From Elysia marginata (Eukaryota; Mollusca; Gastropoda; Plakobranchidae), in contig BMAT01012311.1 of assembly GCA_019649035.1 (NCBI GenBank), forward strand, positions 72,255-94,898: a stretch of DNA of 22,644 nt, read 5' to 3'. The first letter of the stretch is position 1; the number at the start of each line of letters is the position of its first letter. Shown here one piece after another: positions 8,913 to 21,740 of the stretch. Both the position numbers and the translations under genes were made by a program. A model generated the notes under the pieces. It was not told where the DNA came from and searched no databases. It worked only from the letters and a program-made list of their open reading frames with translations.

Positions 8913-11900
8913 CTGTGATTTGTGAAGCGGTGAGAGAGTGGGTATAGAGAGTATTGGGGTATGAGAAAAAAGGCACACTTATAAATAAAATACGAAGGGT
9001 GTTTAAAAAAAATCTTGGTACGCGATATTGAACACATTGGCTAAGATATATTGCTAAAAACTTCTAAATGTAAAGACAAGAACGAGTTGTTTACCTTTTT
9101 TTCATTACTTTTATGTCTAAATTAGAAAAAAAATTGAACGGCTTTAATCGTCTTATTTCTGTGTAAACACTTGTTGGCCTTATGGTGATGCATAGCTTAT
9201 CACAGAAAGAGTCTGAAGTGATTAGAAGAGAAGGGTGAACATTTGAGAAAAGGAATATTAAAGAAGAAATAATGGTTTGAATAAGCTCAATACTATGGGA
9301 GTGATCACGAGAGAAGTGATAGTATTGGGATGAGGAAAAAAATTAAGGCAACGATGCTGAAATTGACACGTCATGAAATGGTCAAAAGAAAGAGAAATAG
9401 TCAAAGAGAAAACCCTGATCCACTCTAAGGTAGGCAGACTCGTGGAGATAAAACTGATCTCCAAAGCAAAAAGATTGATGAAACGGACAACAAAATATTT
9501 ATAGTTTGGAAGAGGGTGCATGAGAAGGACAAAAATGCATGAGAATGAATATGGCAAGACATTGAACGAATTACTTAAAGAACTGGTGTTTCAACATGTG
9601 TTAACATCATATATTACATCAGTATGATAGAATTACCTGTGACTGCATTGGGGTCATAGACAGTGACGGTCCCGCTGACTTGATCTGAATCTTCCGTGTC
9701 CCGCTTATAACGAATGTTTACAGATCTCCGCCTTCGGGCTCCTGGAAACATATGTGTGGGTCGATACCATTACGAAAGTAGTTTTTTATTTAATCTTAAA
9801 CCTAAACGAATCTTAGATTCAAGCAAAAGTTTATCAAACAAGTATATTAGTGAAATAAAAAAAAATCCAACAAAAAACGCCCCCCCCCCCCACCGCAAAT
9901 AGACTACAAAACAAGAAAAATTATTTAATTATAACCACAAAATCATCATAAAGGCAAACAAAAAGAAAAAGAAAAGGTTTGGAAGATTTGATGAGTCTTT
10001 TCATATCTTACCACAGCTTTCAAGAATCAAGACAACTTTAGCATCAATTGTCGTTCTCTCATACAAACAGGAAACAATACATGGAAAGGGAAAAAAGCTT
10101 AGATATTACGCTTTTAAGTGACTTTTAAACGTTATAAATATAAATCTGGATGGTTAATTTTATTTTTTGCACGTTAAAATGAGAGAATACAAATATTATG
10201 CTTAACTATGGTGAAAAAAAACTGGCGTTATTAATGATAAAAACCATAATGGTTCTTAGGAAAACTGAAAGAGTTTTAAGCATCACGCCAGTTTTCTTGT
10301 TATTTAAAAAATACTATATAAGAGTGATGTTTCGAAATAAAAACAACCCGGGAAAATTTGAACCCTAATTTCTCCGTTGTTAATTTCAATCATTAAAAAA
10401 TTAGACGCACACACAGAAGTCAAGACCACCCTGTTCGTTATGCTCTTTAGTGTGTAAGCTTTTTGACGGAAGCAGAGGAGTGTTGGATCATCATAAATCT
10501 TGACTTAGGTAGATTTGCAAAATACTAAAATCTTGACACACAGGCTCGCGTTTTAGATGATCTTTAATATTTATTTAGTCAGCGACTGATGTAAATGTGA
10601 AAATTCAAATAAAAAAACTTTTCTCTGTTTAGATAGTAACAGCTGCTAAAGGATTGAGTGTTATAATTTCTACCTATCTGCACAACAGTTGACAACAATG
10701 GAAAACCAGATGAAAGCTCTGATGTCTTGAAACAAAATTTTCTCCTCTCCTACCCTCTATTCCTACGTTCACAATGCTTAATTAAGCACACAAATGCATT
10801 CTGCAGATATTATTCACAGGCACCTTCATGTTACATTCTGTCTTTAATATCGAAGATATATGGACATCATGATAAAGTTGAAAAAAAAGTAGTCCTATAG
10901 CAAGAGTAATCCTGTGGGAAGAGTCATTTGCGGGCAAAGCGTGTACTGGGCGCACCTTGTCTTCATTCTCTACTTTAACCTTTCCTAGTTAACAAACAGA
11001 TACTAAAGTTATCCTGCTGGTTGACAGGAGGGTTTTTATCGTCCGCCGTATTCGTGGTTTGAACTCGTGTCCTCCCGCTCTGCAGTCGAGAATTATGCCA
11101 CGAGACCAATTTTAAATTTTTGTTTTACGTTGACAAACAGATTTTAGGTACAATGACCCTATGAATGCGCAAGAGACGGAAACCTACCTATAAAATTAAC
11201 GCTAAGCTCTGAGCGTTATTTTTATTTTATTTTTTCTTCAACATATAAATGTTAACAGATAATCTCAATGAACCAATTTATCTTGACTAACATCTAATGC
11301 TAGTATTGTTCAAAAGGTCCAAAAGAATATCAGTTTAAAGTGGTACCTAAGTTGGCGGTCAAAAGAATTATGACAAATATGGTAATACATCAATCGCCAT
11401 AACTTTAACAGCGATGTTAAGTTTATTGACATTAACAACACGCAAGAGACAGAAACCTACCTATAAAATTAACAGTGAGCTCTGGGCTCTCTTCAGTGAC
11501 ACCACCAGCGCCACCATCTGTGACTATACACTTGTACGTCTGTTGTCCAGCTGTGCTTGATGTTTCAGTGAGAGTCGACTCTGTGCCCACTTGTACTCCA
11601 GCCTTCTGTATAACGTACGAGTATGGCCCGGTCCCTCCGGCGGCTTTACAAGTGATTTCTACGTTATTGTTGACAGTGATGTCTCCTTCAGGGCTCTGGG
11701 ATATTCCAACCGTAAAAGCGTCTGGAATTACGAGACAAACAATGGGAAAGGCGGGTTGTAAAATGAAAAGCAATAGAAGTTTTAACATTTCCTACATATA
11801 CTTTTGTATTTCGACTGTATTCGCAAACAATGAAAATGATTGGTGAAGAGAAAAATGCGAGTATCGCTAAAGTCATGATGTCATTATGCAGTCCATTTTT

Positions 11901-12985
11901 CAGGACTCTTCTGATTTCTTTTGGACTGTACCATCGAAAAGCAAACGCTAAAGCTAATCCTTTTTTGCTTTTTTATGGCGTGTGGGTAACGGAGAAGGAT
12001 CTTAGCGGTGAAATAGTTTTAACCGCCAAACTTACCTACATACTCCAGAGAAATAGGCTCTGATGTCTTTGTGTTGCCATTTGCATCTTTTACATCACAT
12101 ACGTAAGCTTTTGTTCCTACAGTACTGCTTGGTATCGCCAAAGTGTTCTCAGTGACGTAAGTAGGCGTGGTCGTGTCGCTTTGCAATCTAATGGCGTACT
12201 CTAATGGAGCAGTACCACCATTTGCAGTACAGGTCAAGGTCACAGCCTCGTTAAGGCCAAGAGGATTGTTTTTATCAGATGAGATGGACACAGCAAGTTC
12301 TGGTGTCGCATCAGCTGTCAACGTCAAAGACAAGAATTAAAATGTGTCAAAGTAAAGGTATAAACACAAGTCATTTGTTTCTTATCGGTCGTTAACAGGG
12401 AATGTTTTTTGCGATAAACTAACTTTTACATACTTCAAGACTTTCAAAATCTTTTATAGTAAGACAATTATCAATAAATACAGTTTTTTATACCAGTCTA
12501 TAAATTTGGAAGTGAGTCACAAGAGAGCTGCCATGCTTTCCTTTGATTGCCCCCTTATGCTTTGGAATCAAAGTTCTAGACATTGGATTACGCAGATCTG
12601 GTAGTTATCACACTTAATCATTAATGTATTCCTTTTTTTCGAGTGAGGAAAAGTAGTAAAAAGTTTAAAATCATTTTAGCCTTTAGTTTTTTTTCTTAAA
12701 ATGGATTCTAAAGTTGTGGTTTTTTGAATCTTATGATCGACCGTTCTTTTTATCACTTTTGACATCATATTTAGGCGTGCGCGCGTGAGATGGTGGGTGT
12801 ACGTGTGTGTGTGTGCCCTGTGTGTACTTTACGCGTGAAAGCATGTGAATGTGAACTTTATTTTTCCTTTTACGGTACTTTTTCATATTATTTCTAAAGA
12901 TGCTATGCGCATAGAGCATTTTTTAAAGGTTTCAGCTACAGACTTGTATCCTATAGTGCAATGAGCGCTACAAATTCTATTTATA

Positions 12986-13044
<59 letters not shown>

Positions 13045-16000
13045 CATCATCATTATTATCATCATTATTATTATTATTTTTATAATTATTGTTATTATTT
13101 TTATTAATAGTATTCACTTCTTTATAAGCATGCATGCTATATAATCTGTTCCAGATCTACAGGTCTGTCAAAATAGAAACCGGTGTACAAGCGCCATTGT
13201 TTAAAATTTAAATCACAATTTCTTCCACATGTAAACGTTACCACACAATTTCACAGACCCATTTTTTCTGGTCAAACATCCAATGCTAGTTTTGTTTTAA
13301 AGTTCCAAAAGAGTAGCACTTTAGGCTGCTTTCTAAGTTAGTGGTTTATTCATTTAAGACATAAGACAAAAAATATATTATATTTTAATTCATTTATCAA
13401 CAAAGCTCAAGAGCGGTGTTGAGAACATGTAGTTTAACAGACACAAACCTACCTATAAAATTAACAGTGAGCTCTGGGCTCTCTACAGTGGCGCCACCAT
13501 TGCCATTATCTGTGACAATACACTTGTACGTCTGTTGTCCAGCTGTGCTTGATGTATCAGTGAGAGTCGACTCTGTGCCCGCTTGTACTCCAGCCTTCTG
13601 TATAACGTACGAGTATGGCCCGGTCCCTCCGGCGGCTTTACACGTGATTTCTACATTAGTGTTGACAGTGATGTCTCCATCAGGGCTCTGGGATATTCCG
13701 GCAGTCAGTGTGTCTTTTTTAAATAAAGAAAGAACGGAATGTAAATTACAATTAGACAGTTTTGTGTTTCAAATCTTTCCTCTTATTTTATAATTCTACC
13801 CCCAAGCAAAAAGATGTTACAAATTCGAAAGTGATAATTTTGAGTCAGTCACTAAAATTATTGTTCACCTAACACAGCCAGTTTTAAGAACTATCTTATT
13901 ATCTTTTTGCCCAAACCACATAAAAGTTGTTTCAAACGCCTATCGCACTGCGCGTCGTCACTGGAGTAAGGAGAACTGATGATGATTTAAGCCAGTATAA
14001 GATATACGTTCTAAAAGCCAGACAATGAAACTTACCTACATACTCCAAAGAAATGGGCTCTGATGTCTTTGTGTTACCATCGGCGTCTTTCACTTCACAC
14101 ACATAAGCTTTTGTTCCTACAGTACTGCTTGGTATCGCCAAAGTGTTCTCACTGCCGTAAGTAGGCGTGGTCGTGTCGCTTTGCAATCTAATGGCGTACT
14201 CAAATGGAGCAGTACCACCACTTCCGGTACAGGTCAAGGTCACAGCCTCGTTAAGGCCAAGAGGATTGTTTTGATCAGATGAGATGGACGCAGCAAGTTC
14301 TGGTGTCGTAGAAGCTTGTATTGTTAAATGAGAGCGAAACGTGAAAAAGTTAACGTATACATGTGGAAAAGATGTTTCTATTTTAAATGTCTCAATCATA
14401 CATTGGTACACAATTTCCAGCAGCAGCATTCTTGATAATACTCAAAACTTTTAAAAACTTTATCATCTTGCTTTCTACACATTAGCAGCAGAAATAACCG
14501 CATAGTAAACCTAATCATCAACATCATCCTCATCATCATCATTAACATAATCATCATCATCATCATCGTCACCACCATCATTATCATCATAAAAATAAAA
14601 ATCATCATAATTATCATCGACATTATCACAAACAACATCATCATCATCATCATCGTCACCATCATCATCATCATCATAATTATCGACATTATCACAAACA
14701 ACATCATCATCATCATCATCGTCTTCATCATCATAATCATCATCATCATCATCATCGTTATAAACATCACCATTACCATAGCAATCATGATCATTATCAT
14801 TATAATCAGTTTAATCATTTTATTGATGTTCGACATCATTTCTTTCATTATCAAATACATTATAATGATCATAGAGTCCATTATCATCATCATAGTCATA
14901 GTAATAACCCTAATTACTAACTTTTCTACCATTATTGTTGTCATAAACATCACAAAATTGTCGTCGTCCTGGTAATGATAAAATATAACGACTGTTGCCC
15001 AGAAAGCATATCTTGAGGTTGACGCAAAGTAGGCACGTGGTCGTTTTTACTATCTTATTAAGGCGTATATCATTAACCTATGCTATTGATCCATTTCCTT
15101 TATCGTGCTTGATCACTAAGAAATGCTTTGGATGTCGCTTTAATTTTACGCGACTAAATATCCGACTTCTAGAACCTGACTATTGTAATCTCAGACTGTT
15201 GCTCGATTTGTAATCAATATCACCACCATTTTTTATAAAAAGAAATGTTAAATAAATTTAAATTTAAAAAAGATTACAAAAACTATTGTTAGACTTGAAG
15301 ACTTTCTCTGCCAAAATCAGTCTCAAGACTGTACGTATTTTCCCCAGCAGGCCAACAAGCACCAAAGAAATTCAACTCATATTTCAGAGTATTACAGTAC
15401 GGCAGCCCATTAGGCGCTCAAAAAGTAACATTCTGCAAACTTCAAGTTCTGCTTTTAGCCACGTACCCATTTTCCAGGTGGGTGGAATGACTAAAGTGGA
15501 GATGAATATATTACCTACGGAAGTTACATCATGCGTCACCGTTGGGAATCGAAACCGCTACCGCTGGATGACGAGATCGAGTCGCTAACCGCTGAGCCAC
15601 GCTGCTCCACAGTTTATATATATTAAATTATTTGTTTTTTAAGAGACGGTGCACCTCAGGAGTCAGATTATGAGGTTAACACAATTAATACTTACTTGTA
15701 TCATCCGCGGTGTTGAGAACTAAATCTTGAGATTCATATCCAGCGCACTGGGCAGGCTAGAGGGAGAAACAAATACACAGTACATAATATAGTGGAAGAG
15801 TAGAGATTGGAGAGTATATAGTGAAATCCGCCTAAGATAAACCCTGTTTAAGATAAAACTTGGAGTTAAGACAAAACTGGGTTTTGGTCCTTTTCATTTT
15901 TTTTTCTTTATAAGGATCCTGCTTAATAAATATAAACACCATGGAAAAATAAACTTTACGTTTGGGCGCAGAGAGATTTATCTTCAGAGGATTCCACTAT

Positions 16001-17859
16001 GAATTAAAGAGTTTAGATTGCTTTAATGTTCATTTGTATCTTCCTAAGTAACATCCCCCCTAAAAACAAGCCGAGTAGATGATGAAGATGATGATATTAT
16101 AGAAAATCTGAATATATGTAGACGTCAATCGTGGACAACGCCATGAGCGAAAAATGGTGCTTTTTACAAACAGAATTGTTTGTGAGCTCAAGAAGCTTAC
16201 ATTGTCTGTTATGAAATTTATCTACACTATCAATTAGTAGCATTATTATTTTTCATTCAGTGAGAAGATTGAAGTGCTTGGCTAGAACTTGAACATTCCC
16301 TTGCATGTTCCGGGAGTGATGGTATCAAACAATCATACACCATACATCAACCGATTATTTTACATCATGTTTTGCTTGGTTTGACACTAAGGAAGAGTTT
16401 TGTTTCCTATTTTCGTGCAGCAAACTGTCTCGTTTGCCCTTTGTTGCTATCAAAAGTCTCGCCTCTAGGGTGAAGAAGTCGGAGGTTGCACTAATTATTG
16501 AAAAAGCGCTGCTATTTTGAACAAAATATTTTTCTGAGCTTCCAAAAAGCCAAAATTTTTATAAAGTTATGAAAGCTCTGCGTAAAGATATTACAATTTT
16601 TTGTTGGCTTCAAATAAAGAGAAAAGGAAGAAAAAAAAATTGTTTCAATGGCGTTTTGTGAAATATGGGATTTCATACTTCCGACTCATAAACAATAAAC
16701 TTAATGATTCACTCAGTGGCCTATTAATTATACTCATAAATTCACCTATTTCTATGATAAGCCGTCGTGAAACATACTTTTTGCCTCTGTTTTTTTTCGA
16801 TAAAACGAATGTCAAAATGTATTAGTCAATTCTGCTTACTGTCGTAGCTAATAATAAGTTTTGCCTGATTTTCTGACTAAGCCATTAGTAGACAAATAAC
16901 CATTCCTTATGTTCTTGTTTAACAGTACAAACAGTCTATTTAACGTGGTTCTGAAACTGAGCCACCGTCTACTATAACTGTCACCTATTTAAAGTAGGTG
17001 CACAAAGACTAACCTAAATCAATCATTGATGATTGAAAAGGTTAAGCACTCTCTATTAGTGTGAATGAAGCATAAATTGATTGTCAAATCGGCCCATGAA
17101 AAAAGCAATAAACAATCAAGAACAATTTCGCCCTGTTAAGTAAAGAAAAGAGAATTTTTTATATATCGCCTAATCCACGAATATGCTCTAAGCGCTTTAT
17201 ATGAGTTCCTTGACAGTAAAGTACCTTCTGTACCAACCAAAGTACCTTCTGAACTGGCAAAGGAGTAGCAAGTAAAGCTGCATCACTATAGCATTCTGAC
17301 AAGATCTTTTACTGCCTATAGTCAGGTACTCTTTTAACGCATGGGTGAGGCGGAGAAAATATGTGTAAATAGCCTTTCTCATCAAGGACTAAAGGTCGAC
17401 CTGCCGAAAACAGGACTCGAACCCCAAACCTTTCGGTCCGAAAATTGAGCGTCAACTACTAGACACGACGCCACAGACGCCCTGGCCAGAGATATCTTTG
17501 AAACACCTATTAAGACGGTGCAAAATATCAGCATAGATTCTTTAAGGTTATAACTACATTTCCTTTACAAAATGAGGAACACTTCAAAAAGTTAGAGTAT
17601 ACGTAGTTTTTGTGTGTGTGTGTTTGTGTGCTGTGGATCAATGTGACCCTGATGCACATGAAATCACGCTGATCCATGACACTAAAAATTCTCCTAGGAA
17701 CATCCGCCAGGTTTATAAGGAAACGCAAAATTTACGTTGCCTAAGATACAGTGCCTCAATAAACCTAATGTACGAGGGGTCATTACTCTGCGTCCATCAC
17801 CCACACCAGTACTTCTCTACTCTTCTGGGAGTGTCCGCCATCTTGAAAGGGGAACGCAA

Positions 17860-17902
<43 letters not shown>

Positions 17903-20900
17903 GTTATTATCATCATCATCATTATTATCATCATTAATATTATTATTATTATCATTATCATTATAATTATTATTTTTTTATTATTATTATGTGAAATGCT
18001 TTTCTGTATTCACTTGTGTATCAATGGTCTCTGCTCTTTGTTTGTCTAATATGTTGAAATTGTTCTGAGGCTAATGCAAGTGACAGTGTGAAATTAAAGG
18101 ATTATTGTTACTTATTCTAAAAGTGCTTGTGTGTCTTCTGTATTTTATGCTGTTAAACCGAAACAACGAGCCTCTATGGAGACAAGGAAGTATTATTTGA
18201 ACTTTGAACTTGACGTGAAAATACTCAACTTTTTATACAGTTTAGTACGTACCGGATTGCAGTTTGCTTCCTCCCCAGACTTGCACAAATTGATCGTACA
18301 CTGGAACGCGACCTGATTGGACGGTCCAGTGAACCGGAACGCCTTGATGGACATGAGAATCACTTGAGGCTGACCAGCGGGCACAGTCGGCTTGGACGGG
18401 AGGCTTTTGAACACGCCGGCAGCACCGCTCGCTGGACACCTGTAGGGCATGCAGGACAAAGCGAAGCATAGTTTAGCCACGAAATAAGATAATAAATCTT
18501 TTTATTATTTTGTTGCATCGCTGGGTACATTTTTATTTCAAAGAATCATCAAAATTGAGGCATAAATATGCATAACAGATGATTGGTTAAAATATTGTAG
18601 GTATATAATTATTTTTCAAGTACACAGTAACACACCTGGCCATGTACTTATTGATTTTAAAAAATTAAATGGATTATAAAGGAAATAATCTTAAGAAATA
18701 GGTTCTTTGTGTGGAAACACAAGTCATGAGCCCTGGGCATATAAAAGCATTATGAAGAGCGACCTAAACGACCAGGTCGCGTGCGGTGCTTCTTCAAGGC
18801 CCGCTTTGTCTCTGTGGCTTTGCGACTATAGGTTGAAAGCATCTAGTTAACCGTAAGTCCTTTGTTAGCGAAAAACAAAGAACAAGCCCAACGATCAAAC
18901 CAGTCAAATGACGAAATATCTCACAAAAAACTTGCAGGCTGAAACAAGTAAATATTCAGGACTTAAGCAACCAGGCCGAATAAAGCAACACTCCACTTTA
19001 TCCTAATTTTGAATTTATAACGTTTCTTGAAAAGTCTTTTTTGTGCTCTTTGCTCATTGAGAGTAACTTTAAATGCAGTCAAAAGAATCAAGACATAGCA
19101 GTATAATCTTTTCGCTTTTAAGATCTTACACCCACAACCAGTTCTGGTGGCTAGTGCTTAAAAGATTGAAAGATAATAAGGTATAAAACTAACAATATAT
19201 AGAAGAGGGCTTTAAGTTGTAATGCCTGAAACGATTTTGCCATTTGTATAATTCGATCCCTCGACTTTTAGCAGTTTCGACCCCCCACCGCTTTGCATAC
19301 AATGTATGCCTCATAGAAATCATAAGGAATACTTCATAATAGTATCCTGTGTTCTCTTTGTTTCTTGTCTATGGCAAAGTGTAGTTGTTCTTAGAGATTC
19401 AAAGGTTCCATGTGATGCGAACTGGAGTCTCAGTTAAAATGCAAGTCGCTTAGCATGGCTAGGCAAAGATCTTCGCCAACAAACTTCTTTGCTAAGCAAA
19501 GACCTTCGCCAACAAACGTCTTTAAAATAAACATAGTGGAGACATCGTATTAGCTTATAATTAAGTTTCTTTTAGTGGCAAGGCAGTAGGTGCCTAAGTT
19601 TTTAAGTCGAGGGTTCGAATCGTACCTAGAGTAAGTATGTTTTGGACAGCTCTAGTTAAATTTTACCTCTATCTACAACTGACACTGATAATTCCATCTT
19701 TACTCCTGCGCAGTGGCTGCCTCCACTATCTATAAATATAATGCTTGGTTAACCCCGGTCACTTCACAAACTTATACTCTATATGCATTTTCTCAATATA
19801 AAGTTATCATCGTTTGGAACAAAAAAAAAAGCTGAAAGAAAGGAGGCTAGTTAATAAGGTATATATATAATTATATATGTTTCTGAGGTAATTCCAAAAC
19901 CTAAACGCTTTTGAGGGCTGCTGGTGGCATATTTGTTTAATTTCTTAGCATAAAAAACTAACCCGTCATTGCCGATAAGGTCTATCGTTTTATAGTTCTG
20001 GTCGCCTTGAGCAAGAGAGTTGTTGGCCTTACAACCGGACAGCCAAATGGCGGTATATTCTGGAATAAAAGGGAGAAAAAGTGAATCGGATGATGTAAAA
20101 CTCCCAACTGTAAAATGGGGATGCGCTACTTAAAAGTACGGAAAACTCCGGACCATCACAAAGCAATACGCTACGTAAAAGTACGGAAAACTCCGAACCA
20201 TCACAAAGGAATACGCTACGTGCAAGTACGGAAAACTCCGAATCATCTCAATGCAATACGCTACGTGAAAGTACGGAAAACTCCGAACCATCTCAATGCA
20301 ATAAGCTACGTGAAAGTACGGAAAACTCCGGACCATCACAAAGCAATTCGTAACGTGAAAGTACGGAAAACTCCGAACCATCACAAAGCAATACGCTACG
20401 TGAAATTACGGAAAACTCCGAACCATCTCAATGCAATGCGCTACGTGAAAGTACGGAAAACTCCGAACCATCTCAATGCAATAAGCTACATGAAAGTACG
20501 GAAAACTCCGAACCATCTCAATGCAAATTTCTGCGTGAAAGTACGCAAAACTTCGGACCATAACATGGGGATGCGCTACGTGAAAGTAAAAAACGGATCA
20601 CCGCTCTACAGATGGTCCAGAGTCTTGCGTACGAGAGATAGAGAGAGATGGACACAGAATAAGAAACAGAGAGACAGACATACAAACAGAGACAGAGATT
20701 GAGAATGGCTCCTTGAAGACTATACATATGACCTTAGAAAACATTAGAGAGCTATAAAGAATGATTTTAAATAAAAGATTTAATTAAAATAAGAATACGA
20801 AGAAAAAGAAGAAGAAGAACAACAACAAGAACAAGAAGAACATGAACAAGAAGTACACGTACTACAATGTCTTATCTCATATAGAGTAGAGAAGGAGGTG

Positions 20901-21690
20901 GGACAATAACGTTATAATACTGAGGCGACGAAGGTAAAGTCTCTAACAGCATGACATTAAAAACCACAACCAAAAAAAAAAACTCTCTCAGTTAAATTTA
21001 GTAATCTAATTTACGAAAAGAACTCTTGATGCCAAGCCAACAATCTTCTCCAGCAATTCTCATACTCACTCTTCAACCCTCCAATAAACAACACTCACAC
21101 ACACCATAACTAAGTCGCATACCATTTCCTGTGCCCAGGTTAAACTTGAGCACGACCTCTGTGCCGAGAGGTATGGAGCCAGTGATAGCATTATAACTGG
21201 TGTCCAGCAACTCAAGACTGACCACTCCTACTTCACTCTGGACGTTGACCTCATCGTAGCTTCTGTCGACACATAAAATTATGGGATGGAATAGAGATCG
21301 AGGTTGTTTTGATAACGTTTATACTATATTTTCCCCTTGATACGCCGGACATAGAGAAATACTCTCCTTCGCATGTGATCAACAACGAGACTCTAATTCA
21401 TGGATAAATACTCTTATTTGCAATAGATAAACAACGTGACTCTGACTCACGTGGAGCCATATCGGTCTTTTGCACAAAAGAGTTCTTCACTCTTCGCGGA
21501 TCGTCCGCCATCTTATAGGAAAGCAGATTATTAACGTAATATGTCTAAGCGTAATGGACAGAGACATATATGAAAAGGGAAAACAAGAGGAAACATAAAA
21601 TATTATTAAGAAGTAACTATCTTGAATATGAAAAAGAATAAAATGATACTAATAATTATGATAACAAAAATAAATTAATATAAATATTAA

Positions 21691-21740
<50 letters not shown>

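Larger units (their letters stand above)
12315..13452 (-). other. ZP gene intron between the two A-B units
   Basis: The intron contains a GT-rich tract near 12775-12830 and an (ATT)n microsatellite near 12990-13085. The stretch about 13225-13440 aligns with about 11255-11455 (shared words aatgctagt and aaaagttccaaaag-like), which marks the duplicated unit. No exon was found. Confidence 0.65.

Noticed and set aside
11475..11846. + strand open frames over the Ig exons (also 13416-13793)
   Set aside because: They are antisense shadows of Ig exons 9 and 7, whose - strand frames have splice sites, cysteine pairs and phase agreement.
14396..14953. 185-codon methionine/isoleucine-rich frame
   Set aside because: It is a translation of the ATC microsatellite in a ZP gene intron.
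15540..15608. Functional tRNA gene
   Set aside because: A and B boxes are present, but the sequence continues into a SINE body and the acceptor-stem pairing is not evident.
19858..19880. AT palindrome tatatataattatatat
   Set aside because: Simple low-complexity sequence with no other support for a function.
20115..20702. 195-residue repeat protein on the + strand as a real gene
   Set aside because: The 45-bp period keeps frames open on both strands, there is no promoter or splice evidence, and the array lies in an intron of the opposite-strand gene. It is kept only as a finding.
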